A stretch of DNA of 64,000 nucleotides from Parasponia andersonii (taxonomy: Eukaryota > Streptophyta > Magnoliopsida > Rosales > Cannabaceae), in the NCBI GenBank assembly GCA_002914805.1, contig JXTB01000035.1, positions 456,420-520,419 on the forward strand. The letters run 5' to 3'. The position numbers and the translations under genes are program-made. The notes under the pieces were generated by a model that saw only the letters and a program-made list of their open reading frames with translations, did not search any database and was not told the origin of the DNA. Of the stretch, positions 12,930 to 26,550 are shown piece by piece (within the stretch, counting starts at the first letter, position 1; each line of letters opens with the position of its first letter).

Positions 12930-15900
12930 ATGGCAAACGAAAGAGATCTCTTATCCACAGAGATTGTCAACCGTGGGATCGAGTCTTCGGGTCCCAATGC
13001 CGGGTCTCCGACGTTCTCCGTCAGAGTCCGGCGCCGGTTGCCGGACTTCCTCCACTCTGTGAACCTCAAGTACGTGAAACTTGGGTACCACTACCTCATA
13101 AACCATGGCATATACTTGGTCACTATTCCGGTCCTGGTTCTGGTGTTCAGTGCCGAAGTGGGGAGTCTAAGCAAAGAGGAGCTTTGGAAGAAGCTCTGGG
13201 AAGACGCTCGTTATGATTTGGCCACCGTGCTTGGTTTCTTTGGTGTCTTTGTTTTCACATTGTCCGTATATTTCATGTCACGCCCTCGCTCCATCTACCT
13301 TGTCGATTATGCTTGTTATCAGCCTACTGATGATCTAAAGGTAAAAATACTAAAATATACATACATGCATACATGTAGACAGTAACTTCTATTAACATAT
13401 TAATCATATCTATCTATCTATATATGTATATTGAATATGATTTGACTATAGGTAGCTAGGTAGCTTAATAATAGTACGTACGTGGATGTTAATGAAATGA
13501 AGTTACAAACGCTTTGGTATATATTTTTTAAGCTCGGCGACAAGTTATTTTCTGAATTAGGTGTAGTTTGCTTTTTGAGTTACTTGGGAACAATACTAGA
13601 TAGAAATCTTCTGTACATATTTATCGACTTCAGGTGAGTTTAATTGATCTGTTCGTATTCTTTGAATACATGTTTTTTCCGTCAATATACTTATTTTGAT
13701 CAGTAAGTAAAATAATTTCCAACATCAAAGCTTTTTCTTTTTCCTACTCTTTTTCAACCCTTACAGAATTTGCATAATTAATAAAATCGTTGAATTCATT
13801 AGCGTAAAAAAAAATGGAGTAAAGAACTAAACGGTGACAATATCAAGGAAGCCAAAAATTAGTACTTGCAACATAAACGGAGGAAAGCAATTAAAACTTT
13901 CTATATGATAAGAAATATTTATAAAACATTTCATTGAAATTGCAGGTATCCAAGGAAGAGTTCATAGAACTGGCAAGAAAATCGGGCAAATTCGACGAAG
14001 AAAGCCTCGAATTCCAGAAGAAAATCCTCAACTCGTCCGGGCTCGGCGACGAGACGTACATCCCGAAATCGGTGATCATGTCGAGCGAGAACACGGCCAC
14101 CATGAAAGAAGGCCGCGCCGAGGCTTCCGCGGTGATGTTCGGAGCCTTGGACGAGCTGTTCGAGAAGACCCGGGTCCGCCCCAAGGACGTTGGGGTACTT
14201 GTGGTGAACTGCAGCATATTCAACCCTACGCCTTCCCTTTCGGCAATGATCATAAACCACTACAAGATGAGGGGCAACATTCTCAGCTACAACCTTGGTG
14301 GTATGGGATGCAGCGCAGGGATCATAGCCGTTGATCTGGCTAGGGACATGCTTCAGGCCAATCCCAATAACTATGCCGTTGTGGTGAGTACTGAGATGGT
14401 GGGATACAATTGGTACCCAGGGAAGGACCGCTCCATGCTTATCCCTAACTGTTTTTTCCGCATGGGTTGCTCCGCCTTGCTCCTATCCAATCGCCGCCGC
14501 GACTACTACCGCGCCAAGTACCGCCTTGAACACATTGTTAGAACGCACAAGGGCGCTGACGATCGTAGCTTCAGGTAATTAATTTGATTTGCTAATTATT
14601 TTATTTTTATGTGATTAGACGTGATCATTTGAAAACCAAAACATGTAATCTCTTATTCAATTTTCACGTCACGTCGAACTAATGAAGTACTGATGCATCA
14701 TAAATAATGAAGTACTGATGCATCATAAAAATTTTAAAACCATCATAAATTTAAATTTAAGATGAACATAGGATTCGATCGATATATATATAACAACAAA
14801 AAAAGTGGATTGATGAAGTCTATTCACAACATTAAATTACAAAAAAAAAAATCATGTGTTTAATATTTGTTGAAACAAAATTTGTGAAAAGGCTTTAGAC
14901 GGATAAGCATTAAATTGCTACTTTTTATATGTTTAACTAGAATTTTAGAAAGTGGGTGGCTCAAATAGTAAGTGGTAAAGTAGATATGAAAATTTATTAT
15001 TTTTAATTAGATAGGGTGAAAATTAGATAGTAGAAATTATTTTTTTTTAATTTATAACGAGTGGAAATGATTAGTTAAATTCTACTTAAAAATATAAAAA
15101 ATAAAAACTAGAACTTGGCTTAAGTTATGGGATGCTTAATAGCACCATGCCGGTGGAATTAATGGACTTAATTAAGAAGACCATATGAGTAGAAATTAGA
15201 ATTAAAAGTCCAACTGTTCGTAGTTAGTATTAGTTATTATTGAGCAATTTAAGTTCAATTTATGCACTAGTACTGCGTATTAATGTCCACCGTCAATTTG
15301 GGTTCGCGGATGTAAAATGACAAAAAAAAGGCAAAAAGCATTAAATGGTCCAACTGTTTCTTTAAAGCGAATAGGTCCAACAGTTGCTAGTATGAGATGG
15401 GCCCTTTCTAACGTTAAACGCAAACTAAGACCTAGTTTGAGACATCTTGGTAGTCGTCGTAGTCGTAATATTGTTATAAAACAAGTGTACTTCAATATAA
15501 GAAAAAGGTCCTTGGACACAATTAAACATATACTAGCAATTAAACATATACTAGCAGAGTCAGCAAATTAACCAAAGCCATAATTGAGCTAATTATATCT
15601 ACACATCCATAATCTGCCTAATTGGTGATAGAACGCTTGTTCTTTTAGTTTTTTTTTTTAATTTATGTCGATTGTATTAAGAAATTTAATTATAGATTTT
15701 ACTAATTTTTATTTACTTTTTTTGGGTTTCATTCTTATTTTAGTTATTGAGAGGTCAGATCCTCTGACTAGAAATCTCTTATTTTTTCTTCCTATTTTAT
15801 TTCAATTTCCCTCAAAAAAAAAAAAAAAAAACCTACACTTCCACCACAAAACGGAACATTATGCAACTTTATTTCTGGAATCTATATAGTAATTGGATTT

Positions 15901-16964
15901 CTTCCCCTTTTTCTGTCTTTTTTTTTCCTAGTAAAGGTTAAGGCACAAAGACTTACAGGGCTTTGAATTACTTTTAAGTCAGTGAAACGAATAGGTGTCA
16001 TCCACTTTAGGCCATGCATCCTTCAGATTGTACGTAGTTTGATAATGTAATCTATCATATCCCACAGTTCCCACCACTTGTATAACATTGTACTAATATG
16101 CATTTAAAGCCTCTTTTTTCCACATTAATGAATGACAATGGATCCATTTTCCCTTTGATACAAATAATGCATGAGTTCTATTCACACGAGCTCAAATTTT
16201 CATCCTAATTTTGGTGCACATTTAATGTCCAATCAATGTCACTTCGATTGAAATATATAAAACCTCCTTATCGATTTATTGACTGAATATAAATTAAAAT
16301 TAGACACGAGATTTGAAATTTTTATTTATTTTCTTTTTAATTTTTTTTTCATTACAGGTGTGTGTACCAAGAGGAAGATAAGAAAAGACAAAAGGGACTA
16401 AAAGTGAGCAAAGACCTGATCGAAATTGGCGGCGACGCCCTCAAGACCAACATCACCACCCTGGGCCCACTCGTTCTCCCTCTATCAGAACAGCTCCTCT
16501 TCTTCGCCACCCTCGTGTCGACCCACCTCTTCGGCGGCGGCGCTCGTGAGAAGGGCGGTTCTCACCCCCAACCGTCGCTTTCTCCGGCGACCACCAACAA
16601 GAAGAAGCCGTATATCCCGGACTACAAGCTTGCCTTCGAGCACTTCTGCGTCCACGCGGCCAGCAAGCGCGTGTTGGACGAGCTCCAGAGGAACCTAGGG
16701 CTGAGCGCACGCCACGTGGAGGCCTCGCGGATGACGCTCCACCGATTCGGCAACACCTCGAGTAGTAGCATATGGTACGAACTGTCGTATCTCGAGGCTA
16801 AGGAGAGGGTGAAGAGGGGAGACCGGATCTGGCAGTTGTCGTTTGGGTCGGGTTTCAAGTGCAACAGCCTCGTGTGGAGGTCGCTTCGCCGCGTACGGAG
16901 GCCTTTGAGGAACAATCCTTGGCTTGATTGCATTGATAGGTACCCAATCACTGATTTTAGTTGA
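12930..16964 (+). CDS. KCS10: 3-ketoacyl-CoA synthase, KCS10/FIDDLEHEAD type (3 exons)
   Basis: Exons are 12930-13340, 13946-14574 and 16358-16964; every junction is GT-AG and the spliced frame gives 548 residues, close to the roughly 550 known for FIDDLEHEAD. KCS enzymes perform the first, chain-length-setting condensation of malonyl-CoA with acyl-CoA in ER fatty-acid elongation. The N-terminus ([20 protein letters not shown]) closely matches my recollection of KCS10 and differs from other KCS clades. Two hydrophobic segments (about residues 60-76 and 97-116) fit the ER anchor. The FAE1/CUT1 condensing domain follows, with catalytic Cys259 in GGMGCSAG; His446 (HFCVHAA) and Asn479 (RFGNTSSSS) complete the triad with the family's 33-residue spacing. 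A variable Gly/Ser/Pro/Lys stretch near 405-425 precedes KPYIPDYK, as in KCS10. Family knowledge: KCS10 acts in the epidermis and prevents organ fusion. The start fits the family length and lies about 115 bases after a TATA box. No damage is seen. Confidence 0.95.
13341..13945 (+). other. KCS10 intron 1
   Basis: The intron lies between codons (phase 0), with donor AAG|GTAAAA and acceptor TGCAG|GTATCC. It is AT-rich, with a TATC/TA microsatellite near 13405-13430, and shows no inserted element. Confidence 0.9.
14575..16357 (+). other. KCS10 intron 2 (1.8 kb)
   Basis: The intron splits an Arg codon (AG|G), with donor CAG|GTAATT and a pyrimidine-rich acceptor ending ATTACAG. Much longer than intron 1, it carries a SINE-like insertion near 14950-15092 and a short exact duplication near 14680-14730 (AATGAAGTACTGATGCATCA twice). 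Small ORFs at 15280-15571 and 15665-15889 look like chance. Confidence 0.88.
14950..15092 (+). mobile_element. SINE-like tRNA-derived insertion in KCS10 intron 2
   Basis: GGTGGCTCAAATAGTAAG resembles the box A region of plant tRNA-derived SINEs, and the segment ends with GATTAGTTAAATTCTA before an A-rich stretch, similar to the tail of the SINE-like copy at 47969-48122. Box B (around GGGTGAAAATTAG) is badly eroded. No target duplication could be fixed. It is probably an old copy. Confidence 0.45.
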
Positions 16965-17981
16965 TCAAACGGTCCTTAATTTCCCATCTTGATGGTAAAC
17001 AACATGAAGAGATGGGACTAGTGGAATACATCATGACATATATATATATATATATATGCTTGCTTGGATTTTGAAAATAATTGTTGATTAATTTGTATTT
17101 GTGATCTTTCTTTGATCTTCAGTATTACAACAATATTTATGTTATAACTTAGGAACGTTTTGGTTGTGATGCGCGGTGCAAGTTATAACTTTTGATGTTG
17201 TGCTAGCTAGCAATACGTTTCTTTCATCGATGTAATATGCTGTCTATCCAACTTCCAACGGCATTTTCAAGTTATTTCTAGTAATTCTTCAATTTGTGGA
17301 TTGTACGTGGTTAATATTTTTTTAGCACTACTATATATATAGCACAATTTGGATTTAAAAAAAAAACGATGGATCAATTTTCATTGTTCCCAATTATTTT
17401 GATATACTTTTATTTTATTAGGTTTTCAATTCACAGTTGTAAATATCGAAAATTGATACCAATCGTGATTTTATCACGTTGAGATACAGAAGTTGTAACA
17501 TAATATTTTATATTTGGATACCCATCAATTGGTAGAAATGAGATGCTTTCACCAAATTTCTTCTTTGCCCAAGAGGACCTTAGGTTACTCTTTTCCATGT
17601 GTCGGGTAAGAATGGCAATGCAGCGACGATTTTTTTTATTACTATCTTCATTTCTGATAATCATTTATAATATCATACCAGTCATATTAACTATTATTTT
17701 GAATGCGAGGATAGTATGAGTATTAACCAACCAATAGCGGAGAAAATCGTAGTTACTTATTATCCATTGATAAAAATAAAATATTAAAAAAATAAAGATG
17801 AAAATACTAAATCCTTTCTATAATCAACAAAATATTAAACACAACAATATACTAATAGTTTTCAAACTCCAAAATTTAAATATATAAGTACATATAGCTC
17901 TCCAAATTCATTACTTTACCAAGATATAAGAATATGGATAATATAAAATTAAATAGATATTTATATGTATAATAATTTCTC

Positions 17982-18012
<31 letters not shown>

Positions 18013-21000
18013 CAAGGTGGATACAATGTGTATTATGCTAATATCGTCTCCGCACTATACCTATATATTAACAGTGCGGTTATTCCATGTTCCAGTCATC
18101 TTCCACGATTGAGCGGTTCTTTTCCTCCCCGTTCTAATCGAATAACTATGGATGCCCATAACTAGGAGTTATATTACCATCCAAACTGTTGGGCCTCTAA
18201 ATAGGCTTCGTCCATTTGTAATTGAAGCATATGAAAACATGAAAAAAAAAAAAAAAGGAAAAGTGAAAAGAGAAGAAATGGAATTTTCTTTTTTTTTTTA
18301 AGAGGAAAAAATTTCATTAATAACAAGAGATAATACAATACACATAAAAGGATTTTTGATTATAAAACAGACAACCATAAAAAAAACTAATAACAGTTCT
18401 TAAAGAAAAAATACATACTAGGATTTTGGCGAAATCAACCCTTGAGGAAGGGATTTATGCAAATCACCGTTTATGTGTGCTTCGAAAGAGGTCTACGTCT
18501 CAGTAGTTGACCCATTATAACCCTCTATATAGAATCCGCTATTACTGTCTCTTGCTTCTCATCAGAAAACTACTATAGGGCAAATACTATCTTACACACA
18601 TTCTAAATCTGAACAAATTTGGAAGGAAACCACTATAGAATAAGATCTGGGTTGACTAAAATAACAAAAATATAAATAAACACTATAAATCACTATAGAT
18701 CTAGATCTGAGAGACTTAAGGCCACCCTAGATCTAAATATAGGAAGAAAACTACCTTTCCACTTGGGAAGATTATTTAACAATAAAATAAGAAATAGGAA
18801 AAAAAACTGTAAAGAACCCATACCAGAGAGAGGAAAAACCCACTTTCTGGTAAGAAAAGCATCTGCCAACAAAAGAGAGCTGTTAGTAGAGGAAAGATGG
18901 CTTCTGGAGAGGAGAGAGCCCTCCTTATTCAATTGGTTTTTGAAAGGAATTTTCTCGTATTAATTTCTTTGTCGCTAATTATTTGTCTTATGTTGTAATA
19001 TTATGTATAGTATTATGCACTAGATTCTTGTATAAGTATTTCTTATAAGGAAGAGTACGTCTATTGTCATCCTTTTATTTATTCTTTCTACCCTACTTCT
19101 AAATCCACTCTTTTTATTTGAATTTAAAATTGATTTAATACTTAAAAGACAGAGACTCCTTATCATTCCTATGTTATCTCTTGAGACTTTGATTCAGTTG
19201 TTCTCTTCTCTTCCCACCTTTTCTCTCACCTCTTACATTTTCTTCTATCTCTATCAACAAGTCTTCTTTTTTATTTTCATTTTTATCTTTTTTTTTTTTT
19301 GCTTTTTTAACTCTCTTCAATCCAATTTCTTCTGAAAACTCCCTAAGTTCTTCATATTTGTGTATTTCTTCTAATTTTCGTGACTTCTTTTACGCAATTT
19401 GTTAAATGTACATTTCTACCTACTCAAATAACGTGGATAAGGATGTCAACAGGGCTTATTCCTATTATTGTTTTATTATACTATCCCAATATCATTCACT
19501 ATTTAATTTGGTACGAAACAATTTCAAAGAATCCTCATCTGGGATTAGTTTCCACGTTGCTATATTAGATCCCATTTTGGAATCATCATTTAAATTAATT
19601 AAACAATCCTATGTTGATCCAAATCTTTAGAACGTCTAAATATATCGAAAAAAAAATCAAAATTAAAATTAGCTATATTGAAAATTTCAATTTTAGATCT
19701 AAATAACTAAAAACACATTCAAATAAAGATCATGTTAAAATTGTCAAATATAAAATATATAATACCAAAATCATATAGCATATCATTCATTCAAAAAACT
19801 AACACAATCCCAAATAACTAAAACAATATTATTATATGACTATATATTTTTAGATTCTTTTTAAAAAAATCTAGTTGAATTATTATTATATAAAAAATAG
19901 AAATTAACTTATATATAATCAGGGTAAGGTCGGTGTAGGACATTTAATCCTAAACTCGTCCTGCCTTTCTAAATATTAAATGAGAAATCCCCTCTCCCGT
20001 GCACTGAACCATTTATAACGGTGAAAGCCTACCTATTTGAGCTAGTGTACCATAATGCACCATTCCGTTCGGTGAAATTGATATCCCTAAGCATGGAGCT
20101 TCCATTTTCCAAGAAATTTGCATAGATTATTGTGATAAATCAAGGTCCAATCTTACCTTAAAAAAGAGAGATTCGACTAGTTAAGTGTATTCAAAATAAT
20201 ACTTTAATGTAAAACGACCTTGATTCTTATTTATAAATAGGTGGACTTAAGATTGAGAAGGGTTAGAGACTATTGCATAAGAACACTCAAGAAATAGCAA
20301 AACTAATGGATGTATGCTTCCTATTTCGAAGGGCCAAACCACTTAAAAACTCTAAGAACAAATTAGGCCTTAATGACTTTTGGCCCAACCCGTATTTTTT
20401 CTCGACATTTTCGAGCAAGATGTTCCAATACTTTTAGAGAACATTAGGCCCTCTACAACTTTTTTCGAAAAGAATTAGAAAAATACATTGGGCTCAATTT
20501 TTTTTTTAGATTCTGGTATTGCATTTTTTTAGAAAAATATTATTTTTTAAAAAGTTCTTAGAAAAATACTATTTTTAAAATAGTAACTAGTAATTGTAAC
20601 CAGTTTTCGAGCACTAGTAACTACTAACTAAAAGTATTGATAATCGGTTACCAGTTTTGCCAGTAACCATTTTAAAAATGATATTTTCTAAAAGAATTTA
20701 AAAAGTGATATTTTTCTGAAAAAAGTGATATAGGAACTGGAAAAAACCTAACTTACCATATTTTCGTAATTCTTTTTAATTTTTATAAGCAAAATTATTA
20801 TAACCCCATATTTTTACACCTTTAGATCAAGACATCTCTAGCTACTAGTAAGTAGTGATGCTTACCACGTCTTTAGGGCTTTTTTTTCGTGTGTAGAAAA
20901 TTGAAACCCTATGCGATAGTTGCTTCCTCTAAATCCCAACAACTATAGGAGAAATTCAATTATGTTCTACCACTCTCATTGTATATTTCCAAGTAAAATA

Positions 21001-21020
21001 ATGCAAATAACGTTGGCACC
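16965..21020. other. Intergenic, unclassified repeats
   Basis: Contains TA tracts (17038-17057, 17988-18011), a segment at about 18290-18960 that reads on the minus strand like the transcribed end of a retroelement (closing GTTATTAATGAAATTTTTTC), and a hairpin at 20515-20745. Nothing encodes a recognisable protein, and the retroelement reading is tentative. Confidence 0.4.
20515..20745. repeat. Foldback (hairpin) element of about 230 bp
   Basis: The left arm, with AGAAAAATATTATTTTTTAA, ACTATTTTTAAAATAGTAAC and GTAACCAG, is mirrored by the inverse complement of the right arm (GGTTACCAG, AACCATTTTAAAAATGATA, AAGTGATATTTTTCTG). The arms meet near 20625. It is probably a MITE-type palindrome; the ends are approximate. 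Confidence 0.65.
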
Positions 21021-21634
21021 TGTTAGGCCCGTTTATCAGGTATTACTGAATAAAATTAATCTCCAATTAATAACGTGAGGTGGTAATACAAAAATTGTAG
21101 AAATAATACAAGATATTTTTACTTAGTTCAGTTATTTCCCTATAACCTATGTCCAAGTTGCCACGCCCAAAAAATAAACATTATTAGAAAATTTTGAATG
21201 AATACACACACCAATTTGACTTATACAATAAAAATTCCCTCTTTTGATTGTCGCAATATAGATGTATTCCTTTACCAAAGTGTCTAGTGAGCACTACTTG
21301 TCTTAGGTTGACTTCGTTCTTATGAAATCTCTTCAGGTATATAAAGTTGATCTTTTCCGAAGATTTTGTATTCGTCCTTCCGATAAACACTCATAATCAA
21401 GCTCTCCTTGACCTTGTTTGATCCTGCACTCATGAATTCCCTTCGCAGCTACGGATCGATTTTCTCTTGAAGATGTTCAGCACCTCTCCTGAAGTACTTT
21501 ATCACACAACTAAGACTACTCCTAAGTCTAAGAAAATGGCTATAAGAAAATTCTTTCTTTTACACTCAATAGCCAAAATACAATATGTGGTCTCTTTCTA
21601 AAGCTACTCTTAAGTGGCCATTAAATAGATAGAT

Positions 21635-21675
<41 letters not shown>

Positions 21676-22258
21676 TCCTTCATGTTAGGGTACTGCAAAA
21701 TAATAATTAAGAGCATTTAATGTTGATTAGAAGACTTGTAAGATCAAACAAGTTCGTTACCAAACTTAGAAAATTGATTTGGAAATAAATTGTTGATTTT
21801 GTCTACACGTTGCAATATGATCTGTCAACCCAGTCATGTTGGAATAAAAAGGAAACTTCTAGATTTCTTTCCTGAAATAAAATAGTCAATTACTCAAACC
21901 TTTTGGACAGCTCATAGCACGAATTAGAGTAACTTTAAATAATGAGAATCAGCATAAATGACTTAAGAAAACTTCCATAAAAAATATTGCATATTAAATA
22001 TTCATTTAAAGGAATTTTCTTAAAAAAATATAGACAGACACTTAAAACCAATTTAGGAAAGAGTCATATATCTATTTCTACACAATTGAATCTATCTATA
22101 TACTAATATGATCAGATTTTATGATTAACAACTACAAAGTCGTGACCTAAAGTATATAAAAGACAAATACTGAAAAACCTAAATAGATCAAATATTTAGT
22201 CACATATTGTAATATAATTGAATAAACCAGTTACATTGCAATATAAAAGTTACCAACA
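21021..22258 (-). repeat. 3' LTR of the copia element (minus orientation)
   Basis: About 1238 bases, similar along its length to 25384-26550. It carries about 50 extra bases near 21058-21105 and a (GA)n run at 21641-21671. TG...CA termini are present. Confidence 0.8.
21641..21671. repeat. (AG)n microsatellite in the copia LTR
   Basis: Fifteen or so AG units follow a GATA run. They are present only in short form in the partner LTR (about 25946-25960), showing expansion after insertion. Confidence 0.9.
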
Positions 22259-23847
22259 GATTTTACTTTTTCAATCTCCCTCTTTGGCATCTTTTAGACA
22301 AATATTTGATATATCTATAAAACAAAGTCAGTATGCCCCAAAAATTATCATGCTTTCTCCTTCTTTTGGACCAAAGTTCCAAAAGTAGAAGAATCAAGAC
22401 AAAATAAAACATCAATCATATAAAGAAAAACAAATGGAAATATGTTTAAGCACAGAATAGTAAACATGTCCTATAAAAACAAAAGAGTACCAAACAAAAA
22501 TAGTATATAATTATGACATGACTCCCTATTGATTGTTGATTATAACAACAAGTCAATGACTTGTTTTTCTTAGGATCTCATAAACTTGTTGACATCAGTA
22601 TCATCATGATGCTTCTCTTTTCTCTTTCATGACTCCCCTCAAAAAAACTCCCCTTCACTAAATGATATGTTTTCCATTAATTTGGAGAATTCATCATATC
22701 TAAAAGCTTCTGCAAAACTAGAGAGAGCATCAAAAGAAGCAGGAGAAAAGAAAATGAACAATTTTTAGCATAGAGAAAATGTGAGAGACTAAATTAGGAA
22801 ACAAATTAGGGTTAGAACAATGATAAAAGAAAATATGCACACACAACCCTTTAGTTACACAAAATTGAAAAATAAAATGAATTAGAGCCAAAACATTTTG
22901 AGAAATCAAATAACTATCTTTTAGAATATGTTTCAACATATGACATCAACAAGCAGAATTTCCATTAAGAAAAAAAAAATCATTTTATTCCCATATTTTA
23001 ATATCCCTCATTTTGCCACAAAATTAGAATTTTTCATATAGAAAACTACAATGTAAAATGGAAATTGATGAATTTTTATTAATCATAAAATGATTTTAAA
23101 ATATACAAATCTTACCATTTTTATCCTCCAAAATTTTCTGAAAATTTTAGGTCAAATTAATCACCAAAAATTGAAAAATAACTGACATATCTTATTTTGC
23201 TAATCTTCACAAAAATTCACATTTATTATAGGCTTTTGTGTGTGCTGTGATTTCTTGAGTAGTACATCTTTGTTTATTACTACTGCATTTTATTTATAAC
23301 AGCACAAAAATGAAGCACCCATAGTCAGTAGCTTTCACTCTATCACTAAGGTAGCCCTTTTTACATGGTAGATCGTTCTCTATTGTATTTGTGATACATA
23401 GTACCAGATTATTCATGGATGACTTTCACACATCATGTAGATAGCCTTTTCTAACTATAGAGCTTGTTTACATATAAATTCTTTGCTGAGATCAAAAAAT
23501 CAAAAATTAGTTGGTCAAAATTCAATCTAGGATTTTCAATTTTTTCTTAAACATCCAAATATTATAAAAGATAAGAACAACAAAAACTATATATTAGAAA
23601 ATCAATTCATAATTGACAAAAATTCATCTTTTTCCAAATTTCCTTTAAGCTTTCCAGACAAAAATATCCCAACTTCAAAAGGCAAAATTTACTACAAAAT
23701 TAAAAGTAACAAATCACATGGAATATATCCCTAAGATTTTCATTAAGGAATAAAAAATGATCAAAGTCAAATGATTTTGTAAAAATATCAACAAGTTGTA
23801 TCTCTGTCTTAACTTTTCCAAAATTAATAATTTTATTATAGGCTTAA

Positions 23848-24168
23848 TCAAAGAAGAAAGCATACATATTTGATCAAATTCATGTAAATTTTTCTTATAA
23901 CCATGAAATCATTGATATTACCTGTAACCAGGTCAGAAGGATGAATTTTCTTCACCCTGGATGGGGGCTCAGTAGATACAATCTCTCTCTTTTCAGTTGA
24001 TATTGCAGTATCAGTGTTTGATGTTGTAACATGACTATTCGATTTTGCAACAGCGTAAGGTTGTATTGTAACATGCATTTTTGAACCAGAATCTTCTATA
24101 GCTTCATCAATAAAGCTATTTATCTCATTCTTCTTGTAATCTACCAGTATAGTTTTGTCACATGTCAT
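23848..24168 (-). pseudogene. copia pol remnant (protease and pre-RT linker)
   Basis: The minus-strand frame begins just after GCSKH, the region of the copia protease motif DSGCSRHMTGD, continues MTCDKTILVDY, and soon reaches PSRVKKIHPSDLVTGNIND, which in copia elements lies between integrase and reverse transcriptase. The integrase is therefore deleted. No reverse transcriptase motif was seen downstream (23847-22260). Confidence 0.65.
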
Positions 24169-24306
24169 GTGCTTAGAACACCCAGTATTGTTAGTAGCAT
24201 ATGTTTTAAAACAAGTTAAAGATGCAGAGCAATTTAAGTCTAATTTCTTTATCTAGACTTTCCTTGTTTTATTTGAAAGATCAATCTTTTTCTAAGGTAT
24301 TTTCCT

Positions 24307-25173
24307 TTAGAAAGGAATTACATGTGAAAAATATTTATTTTTCAAAAAATTCGTCATGGTAAAACGCTGAGGTCTGATATTACCTTTAACACCACGGAAG
24401 TGACAAGTAGGAACAAACTTACCATGCTTATCTGTCAAATTTGACAATGTTGGGTTATTGCATGTTGCAACATGAGAACTTTGTGTTGCAACATAAGTGC
24501 AATTTTCTGCAACAGGATTAGAAAAAGTACTTTTGACCAAAATGGTCTTTGAATTAAAATGCTCACCTTTAAATCCAAGTCCTCTGTGATCAGAACTGAA
24601 TTTACCAATGGACAAAATATGATCAAGCTTGTTAGTTCCCAAATTCAACATGTTTAAGGAATTTTGAGTCCTTTCAAGATCAGCTGAGACCTCTTTCATT
24701 TTTGCTTCCTTTTTAACCAACAAGGTCTCCAAATTCTGCACGTTGATCTCCACGTTCTCTTTGAATTCAATAAGTGCATAAATTCTTCCTTCAAAAGAAC
24801 TATTCTGATTTATTACTCTAATCCACTTAGAATATATATTCTTATATGACTCTCGGATTGATTCGCCATCCAGTTCAGATTCATCACTATCAGAATCATC
24901 TTCATTATTCTTTCCTATCGATGACATTGTAATATGATTGCTAGATTTCTACAAAGAACAAACATCATCTGAAACTAAAAAAACACCAAAGGCTAAATAA
25001 TCACTTACATGGTTGTTGTCCTCTTCTTGACCACAATCATATCTTTCATCGTTCCATAGGGAGGTTATAGCCTTTGACTTTTTTCTTAAAAGTATTAACA
25101 CACTCAGTTTGCATGTGGCTATATCCCTTACAATCCCTACATTAAATTCCTTTAGTTTTCTTATTAATATCAT
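24307..25173 (-). pseudogene. copia gag remnant
   Basis: Two minus-strand segments (25173-24949 and 24927-24307) in different frames together resemble copia gag. The first has the lineage's LRKKSKAITSLWNDE phrase after a zinc-knuckle region whose Cys residues are lost. The second has an acidic Asp/Glu/Ser stretch, a coiled-coil-like middle, TNKLDHILSIGK and CHFRGVKGNIRP, where the expected CHxCGxxGHIRPxC knuckle has lost two Cys and the His. A frameshift between the segments and the lost ligands make it non-functional. Confidence 0.7.
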
Positions 25174-25383
25174 ATCTAAAGGAATTATTGCATTTAAAAG
25201 AATTCGAAGAGTTCATTGATGATTTAGCCACTTGTCAAATTCCTTCAAAACTTTGTTTGAACCATCAAGTAGTGGGAGGTGAGATATAGAAGCACCTTCT
25301 GTCATGGATGTTATACCTGAAAATAGATCAAATATTCCACAAGTTCTTCACCAAAGATGTTAGTATTCTGCTCTTATACTAGT

Positions 25384-26550
25384 TGTTAGGTCTGTTTATC
25401 AAGTATTACCGAATAAAAATAATACAAGATATTTTTATTTAGTTCAATTATCTCCTGATAACTTACATCTAAGGGATCACGCCTAGAGAATAAACACTAT
25501 TAGCAAAGTATAAATGAATACAAACACAAATTTGATTTATACAATAAAAGACTCCCTCTTTTGATTATCGTAATGTGGATGTATTCCTTCACCAAAGTGT
25601 CTAGTAAGCACCACTCGTCTTAGGTTGAGGCCATTCTTTTAAAATCCCTTCAAGTTCTTGAAGTCAATCTTCCCCCGAAGATTTTGTGTTCATCCTCCCA
25701 ATTAACACTCACAGTCAAACTCCCTTTGATCTTATTTGATCCTTCACTTGTAAACTCTCTTTACAGTTATAGTTCGATCTTCTCCCGAAGATGTTCAGCA
25801 CTTCTCCCAAAGTACTTTATCATATGACTAGGACTACTCCTAAGTCTAAGAAAATGGCTATAAGAAAAATCTTTCTTTTACACTCAATAGCCGAAATACA
25901 GTATGTGGTCTCTCGCTAAAGCTATTCTTGAGTAGCCTTTAAATATAGAGAGAGAAAGAGTAAGCCTTCACGTTAGGATACTGCAAAATAATAATTAAGA
26001 GAATTTAATATTAATTAGAAGACTTACAAGATCAGTCAAGTTTATAACCAAACTCAGAAAACTGATTTGGAAATAAATTATTGATTTTGTCCACGTGTTG
26101 CAACATGATCTGTCAATCTAGTCATGTTGGAATAGAAAAAGAAAATTTCTAGATTTCTTTTCTGAAATAAAACAATATGTTACTCAAACTATTTTAACAA
26201 CTTATAGTATGAATTAGAAAAACTTTAAACAATGAGAATCAGCATAAATGAGTTAAAGAAACTTTCATAAAAGATCTTGTATATAAAATATATATTTAAA
26301 AGAATTTCCTTATAGAAATATAAACAGATACTTAAAAACAATTGAGGAAAGAGTCACATACCTACTCATACATAATTGAATCTATCTATATATTAATATG
26401 ATTAGATTTTTATGATTGGCAACTATACAAGTCATAACTTAAAGTATATAAAAGACAAATACTGAAAAATCTAAACAAATCAAATATTTAGTCGTATGTT
26501 GTAATATAACTGAGTAAACTAATTATGTTGTAACATGAAGGTTGCCAACA
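25384..26550 (-). repeat. 5' LTR of the copia element (minus orientation)
   Basis: About 1167 bases, from TGTTAGGTCTG to TTGCCAACA. Many substitutions and small gaps relative to its partner indicate an old insertion. Confidence 0.8.

Larger units (their letters stand above)
21021..26550 (-). mobile_element. Degenerate Ty1/copia retrotransposon
   Basis: Two diverged LTRs (21021-22258 and 25384-26550) both run TGTTAGG...CCAACA on the plus strand. The coding direction is minus. A primer-binding-site-like sequence (GCTCTTATACTA, 25370-25381) matches 10 of 12 bases of the complement of TGGTATCAGAGC and adjoins the right LTR. A purine tract (minus-strand AAAGAGGGAGATTG) adjoins the left one. Between them are gag and protease remnants (25173 down to 23848). 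The internal region is only about 3.1 kb, so most of pol is missing. No matching target duplication was found. Confidence 0.8.

Noticed and set aside
13891-14260. Minus-strand open frames of 109-120 codons
   Set aside because: They lie opposite KCS10 exon 2 and are shadows of its codon usage; the plus strand carries the conserved active-site Cys.
16426-16951. Alternative frames on both strands rich in Arg, Pro and Ser
   Set aside because: Shadows of GC-rich KCS10 exon 3, with no domain of their own.
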